This document shows, one piece after another, positions 33,531 to 43,748 of a stretch of DNA of 64,000 nt. The translations under genes were made by a program, and so were the position numbers. The notes under the pieces were generated by a model, which saw only the letters and a list, made by a program, of their open reading frames with translations, ran no database searches and was not told where the DNA came from. The DNA comes from Rubneribacter badeniensis (GTDB taxonomy: Bacteria; Actinomycetota; Coriobacteriia; Coriobacteriales; Eggerthellaceae). Position 1 is the stretch's first letter. The number at the start of each line of letters is the position of its first letter. The stretch lies in assembly GCF_002899695.1 (NCBI RefSeq), contig NZ_PPEL01000001.1:62001-126000 (forward strand), given 5' to 3'.

Positions 33531-35339
33531 CTATTCGCTCTGCTCTTCGGACTTCGCGGCCTCGACCTTCGGCGGGACGAGCGACGCCGTTTCAAGCACG
33601 GTCGTCTCCTCGGGGCTGGGCAGCTTGTCCTTGGCGTTGAACATGACGGTCTGCGTCTCGTAGCTCTGCTGGCCGCTTTCGGTGGTGGCCCGGATGGTCA
33701 GGCAGTATGCCCCTTCCAGCTCGGGCGTGTAGGTGAAGCTCCACCACACGAGCTTGTTGCGGTCGGTGTCGCCCAAATCGTACTTCGTCCATGTCTTGCC
33801 TTGGTCCATCGAGAATTCGACGCTTGCGATCTTCTCGTCGAAGCCGTCCACGTAGCCGTTGAACGTGTAGGGCTGGCCGTTCTGCACGAGCAAGCCGTCG
33901 GGCACGCCGAGGATGGTGGCGTTGGGCTTGTTCATGGCCACGCCGTCCTCGTTCTGCCAGCCGTTGGGGTTGCCGGCCCATTTGTCGGCGTAGTCGATGT
34001 CCTCGTCGGTGACGTGGTAGGTGTCGATCTGCTTCGAGTTGATCTGGGCGTCCACGCCCTCGACCCAGTTCGTGCACGGATAGCCGCGCGTCGCGTCGAG
34101 GTACTCGCCGCCGATCTTGTACACGAGCAGCGCCTCGTCCGATTCGACCTTCGCCTTGGGGAACGCGCGCTTGGAGCTGCCGTCTGCGCGCAGCGCCTGC
34201 ACGCCGGTGGCGCCGTCGGTCATGCCGCCGGCCTTCTCGACAAGCCAGCTCACCGGAATGCCCGTGATCTCGGTGTTCGTGACGCCGCCACCTCCCACCG
34301 GATTCCAGTTGCACACCATCTTCGAGGTCTTGGTCACCACGGCGCCGTCCGCCTCGGCTTCGGCGATGAGGTCGGGCAGCTTCGCGGTGTACGGCGCGTT
34401 CACGCTGCCGTCGACGGTGATGGTCCATTCGTCGAACAGGCTTTGCGGCATCTCGAGGTTGAGGCCGTTCACGCCTGCGCCGTGGCGCATGTTGTCATAG
34501 TAGGCGTGCATCCAGTCGTACGAGAACACGCCGCTTTGGTCCTGGGTTTTCTCCTGGTCGATCGAGAACTCGCCCTGCACGTTCTCCACGTCGTTGATGC
34601 CCCACAGGCGGTCGTACTTCGTGGCATCCCACAGCTCCAGCCCTTCGCCGTTCTCGGTGGCGTTGTGGCAGGACATGCAGTCGCCTTGATAGTCGTTGGC
34701 GAACTCGGTTTTGTTGCGGCTGCTGTAGTGGACTGCGTGCATGAGCGTGCCGAACTCGTACTGCTTGGAGATGTAGCCGGGCGCGTACGAATGGCAAAAC
34801 AGGCACTGCTGAACGGTCATCTTACTGTCCAGCTCGTCGTTCCAGGCCACGGGATGCTCGTAGGGGAGGTTCTTCAGCAGTGCGTTCATGTCGGCATGGC
34901 AGGATTCGCAGCCGCGGTTGTCGGCATCGAGCCAGTAGGTGTTGTACGAGTTGCTGCCCGCCTGAATCTGCCACGCGTCGGGGTCGACCGCATACTCGGT
35001 GGGCGTGCGCTGCACCATCTGCCCGTTGGGAAGCGTCCTCACCTCGGGCGCGTACTCTTCGCCGATCGCCTCCCAACGATCCCACAGGCCGTCGAGGTAC
35101 TCCTTGCCGGGGTAGACGTCCTCGTTGATGTCGGCGTCGGTGGTGCCTTCGGCTCCGTCCACGACGGCTTGCTGCTCGGGCGTGAGGGTCTGCTCCTGCT
35201 CGCCTTGCGATTGCGACGCCGAGCCGTCTTCCGCGGCTTTGCCACCGTCGGCTGCTTGCTGCGGCGCGCATCCGGCTGCGAGCGCGACTCCGCACACCAG
35301 GCAGGTCGTCGCGACCACGAGGTGCTTGTTGAATCTCAT
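33531..35339 (-). CDS. Lipoprotein fusion: trihaem cytochrome c plus sulfite-oxidase-fold molybdopterin domain
   Basis: 602-residue exported lipoprotein (LAAGC lipobox, Cys24). Three CXXCH haem sites follow at about 144-148 (CESCH), 179-183 (CLFCH) and 221-225 (CMSCH), with further His residues (LMHAVHYS) available as axial ligands. The second half has the SUOX molybdopterin fold (TKTSKMVCNWNPVGGGG with the expected Cys ligand, EITGIPVSWLVEKAGG, YPCTNWVEGVDAQINSKQ) and a C-terminal Ig-like dimerisation domain (KIASVEFSMDQGKTWTKYDL). The haem part could pass electrons from the quinone pool to the Mo site. ATG 35339 is chosen because GAGAGGGGGA precedes it and the signal peptide starts here. 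The substrate is unknown. A membrane LuxR regulator is divergent. Confidence 0.88.
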   Translation of the reverse strand: MRFNKHLVVATTCLVCGVALAAGCAPQQAADGGKAAEDGSASQSQGEQEQTLTPEQQAVVDGAEGTTDADINEDVYPGKEYLDGLWDRWEAIGEEYAPEVRTLPNGQMVQRTPTEYAVDPDAWQIQAGSNSYNTYWLDADNRGCESCHADMNALLKNLPYEHPVAWNDELDSKMTVQQCLFCHSYAPGYISKQYEFGTLMHAVHYSSRNKTEFANDYQGDCMSCHNATENGEGLELWDATKYDRLWGINDVENVQGEFSIDQEKTQDQSGVFSYDWMHAYYDNMRHGAGVNGLNLEMPQSLFDEWTITVDGSVNAPYTAKLPDLIAEAEADGAVVTKTSKMVCNWNPVGGGGVTNTEITGIPVSWLVEKAGGMTDGATGVQALRADGSSKRAFPKAKVESDEALLVYKIGGEYLDATRGYPCTNWVEGVDAQINSKQIDTYHVTDEDIDYADKWAGNPNGWQNEDGVAMNKPNATILGVPDGLLVQNGQPYTFNGYVDGFDEKIASVEFSMDQGKTWTKYDLGDTDRNKLVWWSFTYTPELEGAYCLTIRATTESGQQSYETQTVMFNAKDKLPSPEETTVLETASLVPPKVEAAKSEEQSE

Positions 35340-35660
35340 CGGTCCCCCTCTCCTTGTCGGTTTTCCTCTCGTTCGTTTCGTTCCGTCTGCGGCGCGCGTG
35401 CGTCCCTCGAATTTCGCGCCTCGCCCGTCTCGCTCCCTCCTTTCATCTCGTGCGGCGCTGCGGGCGCGCTTCGGCGCTCGACGGTTGAGGCCATCGTAGG
35501 CTTCGCTTGCGCCCGCGCGCCATCCCCCAGGGGTCGTATTCGCCTCGCTTTGGTGCCCGCGCGTATCGGACATTTTGGTGGATGCGCTTTTGACCTCGAA
35601 AAATAAATCCATCATTGGTGGCTGGGCAGAAAGATGAGGGATGCGCTGGGCGCTTGGTCG

Positions 35661-35678
35661 TGCGATAATGTCCGACAT
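35661..35678 (+). promoter_or_regulatory. Extended -10 and overlapping ATGTCCGACAT palindrome upstream of the LuxR-type gene
   Basis: TGC-GATAAT (35661-35669) is an extended -10 reading toward the regulator. ATGTC-C-GACAT (35668-35678), a perfect 5-1-5 palindrome, overlaps its end. The half sequence ATGTCCGA recurs in the opposite orientation at 35566-35573, on the side of the divergent cytochrome gene. Together they are plausible sites for the regulator itself. The rest of the 390-bp intergenic region shows no gene. Confidence 0.5.
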
Positions 35679-35712
35679 GCTCGTGAAAGCACGGGCGGTT
35701 CGGAACGGATGC

Positions 35713-35723
35713 GGGGGGGGGGG
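35713..35723 (+). repeat. G11 homopolymer tract just before the LuxR-type gene
   Basis: Eleven consecutive G residues lie 9 bp upstream of the chosen ATG (35733) and directly after an in-frame ATG at 35709. They could serve as a ribosome-binding site or as a slippage-prone switch. Confidence 0.8.
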
Positions 35724-35732
35724 CTCTTTGCG

Positions 35733-37220
35733 ATGGCGAGGAAGCTGGGCTTGCATATGAACGCGTGTGTGGCGCTTGCGGCGTGCGGGCTGGGGCTCAA
35801 CCTGGTGTGGTGCACGCTCATGGGCCATACGCTCGGCTTCCTGTCGTCGGCTTCGGGCATGGAGGACTGGATGAACCCGCGGCTGTTCTTCCTGGCGGGC
35901 ATCCTTGCGTCATCCCTTGCGTTCGCACTTGCTCCGCGCGCCCTCAGGCACGCCGACGGCGTGCTCAGGTTCGTCTTGCCGCTTCTGGCCGCGTTCGGCA
36001 CGGCCTGCTTCGGGCTTTCGTACCATCAGACGTTCTTCGACGCCTCGGCGCTTGCCGTGGGCGGGCTGTTCGTGGCGGGCGCGTGCTACTTCTGGCTCGT
36101 CGCCCGCTTCGTCCTCTTGCTCGTGCGCGCTCAAGGGCAGACTTGCACGGTGGCCGCCGTCGCAGGGGGCCTTGTGGTCAAGCTTCCCGTCCTTCTGCTG
36201 CTCACGGCGTGCGTCGATCCTGGCGGGCAGGTGGTCGCGGCCATGGCGGCGCCGTTGGCCTCTGCGTTCGCATTCGAAGGGGCCGTCGCCGCCGCGCGGG
36301 CGGGTTCGGGCGGCGGCGAGGGTTCTGCGCGGCAGGAGGTGCCTCGCGTGCGCACGGTGTTCGGCGTGCCGTCGCGGCCTCGTCCTCCCGCCTCCTCGGT
36401 GGCGGATCGTCGCGCCATGGCCATCCTCCTGGCCACTGCGGCCGTGGTGCTCGCGGTCATCAGGTCGGTCAGCTATCTGGGCATGTGGGGCGACACGAAC
36501 GCGAACATCTCAGCCGATCTCCCCTGGTTCACCGGCGTCGCGTTGCCCGCGGGCTGCGTGGCGCTGTTCGCCTGGGCCGCTCTCGTGCGCATGGCCGACA
36601 GCGCGCTGGCTGTCCGTTTCCAGCCAGCGCTCCTGCTCATCTTGGCGGGCTTGTTCGTCGTGGCCATACAGGCGAACCCGACTGCGGAGCCGCTCAGGTT
36701 CCTCACCGGGGTCATCCAGATCGACGAGCTGCTCGCGCACCTGCTGTTCTGGGCTGTCGTCGCGTGCGCGCTCGACGTGCTCGACGTCTCCCCGTACCGC
36801 GTGATGGGCGCGGCCTGCTTCGTCTACGCCCTCACGTCCGTCGCCTGGGTTCTGCTGCTCAGCCGCGCGGCCATCGTCGACACGCTGCTCGTCATGCTGG
36901 CCACCTACGCGCTTGTGGTCGCGGCCCTGTGCGCCACCTGGTTCGCCGGCCGGCGCGACGGGGAGGCGGTCTGCCGTGCGGGGGAGGCCTCGCCGCTGTC
37001 GGAGACGGTGGCCGACACATGCTCGGAGATCGCGCGGCGCTACGGGCTGTCGCCGCGCGAGACGGAGGTGTTCACGCTGCTCGCGCAGGGCCGCACGCGC
37101 GCGTTCATCCAAGAGGAGCTCGTGTTGTCGGGAGGGACGGTGAAGACGCACGTCACCCACATCTACGCGAAGATGGGCGTGCACGACCGCCAGGAGATGA
37201 TGGACCTCATCTGGAAGTGA
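35733..37220 (+). CDS. Membrane-bound LuxR-family regulator with about 12 transmembrane segments
   Basis: 495-residue protein with about twelve hydrophobic spans in residues 1-420 and a C-terminal LuxR/FixJ-type helix-turn-helix ([20 protein letters not shown], then [20 protein letters not shown]). This architecture is an expanded family in Eggerthellaceae, where such genes neighbour respiratory reductases and are thought to sense their substrates. It is divergent from the cytochrome-molybdopterin fusion, its likely target. The start is uncertain: ATG 35733 gives the usual family start [18 protein letters not shown], but in-frame ATGs exist at 35709 and 35634, with a G11 tract in between. A spacer of about 65 residues between spans ([16 protein letters not shown]) is low-complexity. 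Confidence 0.88.
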   Translation: MARKLGLHMNACVALAACGLGLNLVWCTLMGHTLGFLSSASGMEDWMNPRLFFLAGILASSLAFALAPRALRHADGVLRFVLPLLAAFGTACFGLSYHQTFFDASALAVGGLFVAGACYFWLVARFVLLLVRAQGQTCTVAAVAGGLVVKLPVLLLLTACVDPGGQVVAAMAAPLASAFAFEGAVAAARAGSGGGEGSARQEVPRVRTVFGVPSRPRPPASSVADRRAMAILLATAAVVLAVIRSVSYLGMWGDTNANISADLPWFTGVALPAGCVALFAWAALVRMADSALAVRFQPALLLILAGLFVVAIQANPTAEPLRFLTGVIQIDELLAHLLFWAVVACALDVLDVSPYRVMGAACFVYALTSVAWVLLLSRAAIVDTLLVMLATYALVVAALCATWFAGRRDGEAVCRAGEASPLSETVADTCSEIARRYGLSPRETEVFTLLAQGRTRAFIQEELVLSGGTVKTHVTHIYAKMGVHDRQEMMDLIWK

Positions 37221-37240
37221 GGCGGCTCGAGGGCGCCGCA

Positions 37241-37249
37241 TGGTATGAT
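37241..37249 (+). promoter_or_regulatory. Extended -10 promoter before rnhA
   Basis: TGG-TATGAT lies 40 bp upstream of the rnhA start, just after the end of the LuxR gene. No clear -35. Confidence 0.5.
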
Positions 37250-37288
37250 GCTGCCCTCGTTTTGATCCCGATGCGAAAGGCGCACGCC

Positions 37289-37768
37289 GTGCTCCATGTA
37301 GATATCTTCACCGACGGGGCGGCCCGCGGAAACCCCGGGCCGGGCGGCTTCGGCGCCCTCATGCGCTTCGTCGACCGCAACGGGCGCGTGCATGAAAAGG
37401 AGCTCTCCCAGGGCTTCGAGCGCACGACGAACAACCGCATGGAGCTGCTCGGCGTCATCGCGGCGCTCGAAGCGCTCAAAAGCCCCTGCGACATCACGCT
37501 GTACTCCGATTCCCAGTATGTGGTGAACGCCTTCAACCAGCACTGGGTGGACGGCTGGCTCAAGCGCGGATGGAAAAACGCGCAGAAGCAGCCCGTGAAG
37601 AACGCCGATCTGTGGAAGCGGCTGCTCGAAGCCAAGCGACCGCACAAGGTGGAGTTCGTGTGGGTGAAAGGGCACGCGGGGCATCCCGAAAACGAGCGGT
37701 GCGACGAGCTGGCCACCGCCGCCGCCGACGGGAAGGGCCGTCTCGTCGATGCGGGGTTCGAAGGGTAG
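37289..37768 (+). CDS. rnhA: Ribonuclease HI
   Basis: Cleaves the RNA strand of RNA-DNA hybrids in the cytoplasm. The 159-residue protein is of standard length and has the four catalytic acids: D in [18 protein letters not shown] in [17 protein letters not shown] in [12 protein letters not shown], and D in [12 protein letters not shown], plus [14 protein letters not shown] 37289 is chosen because GAAAGG lies eight bases before it; an ATG at 37271 would add six residues without a ribosome-binding site. It converges on engB with a bidirectional hairpin between. Confidence 0.95.
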   Translation: MLHVDIFTDGAARGNPGPGGFGALMRFVDRNGRVHEKELSQGFERTTNNRMELLGVIAALEALKSPCDITLYSDSQYVVNAFNQHWVDGWLKRGWKNAQKQPVKNADLWKRLLEAKRPHKVEFVWVKGHAGHPENERCDELATAAADGKGRLVDAGFEG

Positions 37769-37887
37769 GGGCTCGGTCGCGGTCGGGCGCGCCCGCGCCG
37801 TGTGCCAAGGGCCTGGGCTTTCGAGCGCGCGGGCCCGCCGGGAAGCGAAGGGCTCGCGCGCTGGCTCCTCGTCGAGGTGATCGCGGA

Positions 37888-37920
37888 AGCGCCGAGGCCG
37901 CCCAGGTCGGCCTCGGCGCT
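37888..37920. terminator. Perfect 13-bp hairpin between convergent rnhA and engB
   Basis: AGCGCCGAGGCCG (37888-37900) and its exact complement (37908-37920) enclose CCCAGGT. There is no U-run. The position between convergent genes supports a bidirectional terminator. Confidence 0.6.
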
Positions 37921-38011
37921 CGCATCCTTCGCGACGCGCTCGGGGCCAGTGCGGCGGCGGGTTGCCGCCGTCCTCTGCCTCCGACACTTCAGCCGTATGC
38001 GCCCGAAGGCG

Positions 38012-38602
38012 TTACGGCTCCCGGGTCGCCGCGGCCGCGATGAGCGCGCGCAGCTCGTCGATGCCCGTGCCCTTCTCCGACGAGCACACCACCACGGGCA
38101 CGTCGGAGGCGAGGCCCAGCTGCCGCATGATGGCGCTTCTCTGCTTCATCTGCTGCTGGCGGCTCAGCTTGTCCGCTTTCGTAAGGGCCACGGCGAAAGG
38201 CAGACCGACCTCGCGCAGAAAGCCCACCATCCCCTCGTCGAGCGCCGACGCCGCGTGCCGGATGTCCACGAGCGACACCACGAGCGCCAAGTCGCGATCT
38301 TGGTTGAAATAGCCCTCGATGAGCTCCGACCAGCGTTCCTTCTCGGATTTCGACACCTTGGCGTAGCCGTATCCCGGCAGGTCGACGAAGCGCACGCCGT
38401 CGCACGCGAAGAAGTTGATGGTGGCGGTCTTGCCCGGCGTCTGGGACACCTTCGCCAGCCCCTTGCGGTTGAACAGCTTGTTCAGAAGCGACGACTTGCC
38501 CACGTTCGATCGTCCGGCGAACGCGATCTCGGGCAGGGTGGAGGCGGGCAGCTGCGACGACGTGCCGAACGACCGCTCGAAAACCACGTTGTTGATGTTC
38601 AT
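38012..38602 (-). CDS. engB: Ribosome biogenesis GTP-binding protein YsxC/EngB
   Basis: Essential small GTPase for 50S assembly, 196 residues. GTPase motifs in order: AFAGRSNVGKSSLLNKLF (P-loop), QTPGKTATINFF, DLPGYGYAKVSKSEKERW (G3), LTKADKLSRQQ (G4), and VCSSEKGTGIDEL (G5). AAGGGGCGCGCCC precedes the ATG. The 219 bp upstream, before the small DUF6219 gene, contain a short hairpin (CCCTCGG ... CCGAGGG, about 38630-38646) and no other feature. Confidence 0.96.
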   Translation of the reverse strand: MNINNVVFERSFGTSSQLPASTLPEIAFAGRSNVGKSSLLNKLFNRKGLAKVSQTPGKTATINFFACDGVRFVDLPGYGYAKVSKSEKERWSELIEGYFNQDRDLALVVSLVDIRHAASALDEGMVGFLREVGLPFAVALTKADKLSRQQQMKQRSAIMRQLGLASDVPVVVCSSEKGTGIDELRALIAAAATREP

Positions 38603-38821
38603 GGGCGCGCCCCTTTCGGCTGCTTTCGGCCCTCGGCACCGAGGGCCGAGAGGCGGTGGTCTACCTGGTTCGCCGCCATGGTACCCGAAGGAGGGCGCGG
38701 GCGGGAGGGGAGGCGCGCGGACTTCGCCGAACCTTCGCGAACGGCGTCCTCTGCGTGCCTCCCCTCCCGCCCGTCCGGCGGTACGGAGCTCCCGTCCGCG
38801 CCCTCCTTCGGCGCTGCGACC

Positions 38822-38902
38822 TTAGCGGTGCTTCTTTCCGGTGTAGAACGCCAGGACCATACAGGCCAAGCTCGCCCAAGCCCAGAATCGATGCTGCTTC
38901 AT
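38822..38902 (-). CDS. 26-residue single-span miniprotein (DUF6219-like)
   Basis: A very short gene. The product has one hydrophobic span (FWAWASLACMVLAFYTG) with HR before it and a KKHR tail. AAGGAGCG stands seven bases before the ATG, which is strong evidence that it is translated. The pattern W-A-W-(A)-C-M-..-FYTG-KH matches what I recall of the DUF6219 family. It is divergent from the DUF6110/P-type ATPase pair and shares their intergenic region, so it is probably part of the same metal-handling locus, although its role is not known. Confidence 0.75.
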   Translation of the reverse strand: MKQHRFWAWASLACMVLAFYTGKKHR

Positions 38903-38998
38903 GAAAGACGCTCCTTCCGAGTTCGCCGGGCATACGCCGTTTCATGGGGCGCACGATCCTTCGATCTGCGCGAGCCTCCGGTTCGCGGCGCTTTCCGA

Positions 38999-39027
38999 TT
39001 GACTTTTGAACCTGGTGCCAGTATCTT
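38999..39027 (+). promoter_or_regulatory. Promoter of the DUF6110-ATPase operon
   Basis: TTGACT (38999-39004), 17-bp spacer, TATCTT (39022-39027). The sequence around is AT-rich. The start of transcription would fall near 39034, just before the palindrome. Confidence 0.7.
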
Positions 39028-39042
39028 AAAAAAGTTAATGAG

Positions 39043-39062
39043 GTGCAACTGTCAAGTTGCAC
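39043..39062. promoter_or_regulatory. Palindrome GTGCAACT-N4-AGTTGCAC, probable metal-responsive operator
   Basis: Perfect 8-bp arms, about 10 bp downstream of the predicted transcription start, ending 32 bp before the DUF6110 start. The position suits a repressor of the efflux operon. The binding protein (DtxR-, ArsR- or CsoR-type) cannot be named from the site. Confidence 0.6.
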
Positions 39063-39094
39063 GAGGACGGAGAACGTCGGAAAGGGGACGCATC

Positions 39095-39388
39095 ATGGAT
39101 TTTCCGAAGAAGGGCGGCTGGCTGATCGGCGCGGGCTTTCTGCTGGGCACGGTGGGCGTGAAGCTTCTGACCAGCCAGACGGCCAGGAAGTGCTACGTGC
39201 ACGGCGTGGCGAAGGGCTTGCAGGCCAAGGCCGCCTACGAGGGCATCGTCGAGCAGGCCAAGGCCGAGGTGGACGACATCGTGGCCGAGGCGACGTACCT
39301 GAGCGTGCAGACCGCCTCGGAGCCCGCGCCCGAGGAGGCGCCCGCGCCGGCTTCCGAGGAGAAGGCCGCCAAGAAGTCTTCGAAGTAG
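39095..39388 (+). CDS. DUF6110-like small membrane-associated protein
   Basis: 97-residue protein. It begins with a hydrophobic glycine-rich helix (GWLIGAGFLLGTVGVKLLTS), then QTARKCYVHGVAKGLQAKAAY, an amphipathic helix, and an Ala/Glu/Pro-rich tail ending KKSSK. This matches what I recall of DUF6110, which lies upstream of P1B-type ATPases in many Firmicutes and Coriobacteria. ATG 39095 has GGAAAGGGGACG upstream. The ATPase gene begins 7 bp after the stop. Function unproven; a metallochaperone-like or assembly role for the pump is plausible. Confidence 0.8.
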   Translation: MDFPKKGGWLIGAGFLLGTVGVKLLTSQTARKCYVHGVAKGLQAKAAYEGIVEQAKAEVDDIVAEATYLSVQTASEPAPEEAPAPASEEKAAKKSSK

Positions 39389-39395
39389 CTCGGCG

Positions 39396-41477
<2,082 letters not shown>

Positions 41478-41499
41478 GCCCTTCGGCGCGATCGCTGAC

Positions 41500-41528
41500 G
41501 CGGCGCGCGGGTTCGTCCCGCGCGCCGC
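41500..41528. terminator. Perfect 12-bp hairpin after the P-type ATPase
   Basis: GCGGCGCGCGGG and CCCGCGCGCCGC enclose a 5-nt loop (TTCGT). No U-run follows. It separates the ATPase from the rpsB promoter. Confidence 0.55.
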
Positions 41529-41586
41529 AAGCGCCGCGTGCCGGGTCGCATGCCGCCGCATGTCGCATGCCGCGCGAAAGCGCTGT

Positions 41587-41614
41587 TTGCAAATCATCGA
41601 TCCTGTGGTACACT
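41587..41614 (+). promoter_or_regulatory. Promoter of rpsB-tsf
   Basis: TTGCAA (41587-41592), 16-bp spacer, TACACT (41609-41614), with a TG two bases before the -10. The leader is about 108 nt; I do not recognise a known S2 leader structure in it. Confidence 0.65.
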
Positions 41615-41728
41615 TCTGAGGTTTCTTATTACGCATGCTCGCGCGACCCGCTCCGCCAGTGGCCAACCGAAAAAGGCTGCGGAGGCAGGGGACGACCGCG
41701 GGCAGAGGACTAACGAATGGAGAGAGCT

Positions 41729-42538
41729 ATGACGAAAGTCGGCATCAAGACGCTGCTCGACGCGGGCAGCCACTTCGGCCATCAGACGCGCCGTTGGAAC
41801 CCCAAGATGAAGCCCTACATCTTCGGCAGCCGCGGGGACATCTACATCATCGACCTCAAGCAGACGCTCGTGGGCCTCGACCAGGCGTACACGTTCGTGT
41901 CCGAGCTCGCCAAGAAGGGCGGCACCGTGCTGTTCGTGGGCACGAAGAAGCAAGCGCAGGAGGCAGTCTCCGAGGCGGCGAACCGCTGCGGTATGCCGTA
42001 CGTGAACGCCCGCTGGCTCGGCGGCATGCTCACGAACTTCGTCACCATCCGCTCCCGCGTCACGCGCATGGAGGAGCTCGAGGCCATGGAGGCCGACGGC
42101 CGCATGGCGGTGCTGCCGAAGAAGGAGCAGATCCTCCTTCGCAAGGAGCTGTCGAAGCTGCAGACCAACCTCAACGGCATCCGCAACATGAAGCGCACGC
42201 CCGACGCCGTGTTCGTCATCGACACGAACCGCGAGGCCATCGCTATCCATGAGGCCCGCCGCCTGAACATCCCCGTCGTGGGCACGCTCGACACGAACTG
42301 CGACCCGGACGACGTGGATTACGGCATCCCCGCGAACGACGACGCCATCCGCTCCGTGCGTCTGCTCGCCGACTTCGTGGCCGACGCCGTCGTGGCCGGC
42401 GTGGGCGCGCCGGTGACGGCCGCCGAGATGGCGGGCGAGGCCGAGGCCGTCGAGGCCCCTGCGGCTGAAGCCCCCGCTGCTGCCGAGGCTCCCGCCGCTC
42501 CGGAGGCCGCCGAGGCTCCTGCCGCGGCTGCCGAGTAG
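41729..42538 (+). CDS. rpsB: 30S ribosomal protein S2 (uS2)
   Basis: 269-residue uS2. Typical blocks: [50 protein letters not shown], and [34 protein letters not shown]-terminal tail of about 45 residues made almost only of Ala, Glu and Pro is longer than in model organisms. ATG 41729 is chosen because GGAGAG lies before it; the ATG at 41717 overlaps the ribosome-binding site. Followed by tsf, the standard gene order. Confidence 0.97.
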   Translation: MTKVGIKTLLDAGSHFGHQTRRWNPKMKPYIFGSRGDIYIIDLKQTLVGLDQAYTFVSELAKKGGTVLFVGTKKQAQEAVSEAANRCGMPYVNARWLGGMLTNFVTIRSRVTRMEELEAMEADGRMAVLPKKEQILLRKELSKLQTNLNGIRNMKRTPDAVFVIDTNREAIAIHEARRLNIPVVGTLDTNCDPDDVDYGIPANDDAIRSVRLLADFVADAVVAGVGAPVTAAEMAGEAEAVEAPAAEAPAAAEAPAAPEAAEAPAAAAE

Positions 42539-42632
42539 CCGCCCTTCCCACCGAACGAACGCGCCGCCGTCCGGGCGGCGCTCCCACCCCGCGCGCCGCA
42601 TCGAGGCGCGCATCGCGAGAGAAAGGAACAAC

Positions 42633-43499
42633 GTGGCTGACATCACCGCTTCCATGGTCAAGGAGCTTCGCGAGATGACCGGCGCCGGCATGATGGAGTG
42701 CAAGAAGGCGCTCGTCGAGGCCGAAGGCGACATGGACAAGGCCGTCGACGTGCTGCGCACCCGCGGTCTGGCCGCCGTGGCCAAGAAGGCCGGCCGCGCC
42801 ACGAACGAGGGCACGGTCATGGCCATCGTCTCCGACGACGCCACGACGGGCGCCGTCGTCGAGATCAACTGCGAGACGGACTTCGTGGGCATGAACGACA
42901 AGTTCAAGGCCTACGCCGAGAAGATCGCCCGCGCCGCGCTGGCCGCCAAGCCCGCCGACCTCGAGGCCCTCAAGGCCGCCGACGCCGAGGGCGAGACGGT
43001 GGAGGCCGTCGTGACCGACGCCATCCACACGCTCGGCGAGAACGTGCAGCTCGCCCGCTTCGCCGTCGTCGAGGGCGGCGCCGTGTCGTCCTACATCCAC
43101 GGCGGCGGCAAGATCGGCGTGCTCGTGCAGTTCGACGTGGAGGGCATCGACCCCGCGTCCTCCGAGTTCGCGCAGTACGGCCGCGACGTGGCCATGCAGG
43201 TGGCCGCCGCCGCGCCGGTCGCTGCGAACCGCGAGGCCGTCGATCCGGCCATCGTGGAGCACGAGAAGGCCATCTACATGGCTCAGGCCGCCGAGTCCGG
43301 CAAGCCCGAGGCCATCCAGGAGAAGATGGCCACCGGTCGTTTGGAGAAGTTCTTCAAGGAGAACACCCTTACCGAGCAGGCCTTCGTGAAGAACCCGGAT
43401 CAGAGCGTGGCCGACTACACCGCCGAGGTGGCCAAGAGCCTGGGCGGCGACATCAAGATCACCGGCTTCAAGCGCTTCGTCCTCGGCGAAGAGGCGTAA
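42633..43499 (+). CDS. tsf: Elongation factor Ts
   Basis: Guanine-nucleotide exchange factor for EF-Tu, 288 residues. It has the N-terminal UBA-like part (VKELREMTGAGMMECKKAL, the conserved TGAG-MM-CKKAL motif), GRATNEGTVMAIV, INCETDFVGMNDKF and the C-terminal EQAFVKNPDQSVADY. The start is GTG 42633, with GAGAAAGGAAC upstream. A clear terminator follows. Confidence 0.97.
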   Translation: MADITASMVKELREMTGAGMMECKKALVEAEGDMDKAVDVLRTRGLAAVAKKAGRATNEGTVMAIVSDDATTGAVVEINCETDFVGMNDKFKAYAEKIARAALAAKPADLEALKAADAEGETVEAVVTDAIHTLGENVQLARFAVVEGGAVSSYIHGGGKIGVLVQFDVEGIDPASSEFAQYGRDVAMQVAAAAPVAANREAVDPAIVEHEKAIYMAQAAESGKPEAIQEKMATGRLEKFFKENTLTEQAFVKNPDQSVADYTAEVAKSLGGDIKITGFKRFVLGEEA

Positions 43500-43523
43500 A
43501 GCTTCTGCGTCATCGCTTGCGCA

Positions 43524-43555
43524 AGGCCCGAAGCCTTTCGGCTTCGGGCCTTTTT
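43524..43555 (+). terminator. Intrinsic terminator of rpsB-tsf
   Basis: AGGCCCGAAGCC and GGCTTCGGGCCT pair perfectly around a TTTC loop and are followed by TTTTT. Confidence 0.92.
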
Positions 43556-43688
43556 GCGTTCTCGTCGCGCGCATTGTCGCCCGTAAGGCGGCGCAACGGC
43601 AGTCGCGATTCGCAAGGCGCGTTCGCGGTCCTTCTGCTTTCGTTGTGAAGGGGCGGGGCGGGCGCTCCTCCGCCTCCTTCAAGCTTCC

Positions 43689-43694
43689 TATAAT
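43689..43694 (+). promoter_or_regulatory. -10 element before murA
   Basis: A consensus TATAAT 55 bp upstream of murA. The -35 region is GC-rich and not recognisable. Confidence 0.5.
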
Positions 43695-43748
43695 GGTGGC
43701 AATCGATTCCGGACGCGACGAGCGTCCGTCTTTGAACGGGGGACGGCC

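Noticed and set aside
31518-35606. A 1362-codon plus-strand frame
   Set aside because: Opposite to the two sulfite-oxidase-fold genes, whose signal peptides, haem sites and domains are unmistakable.
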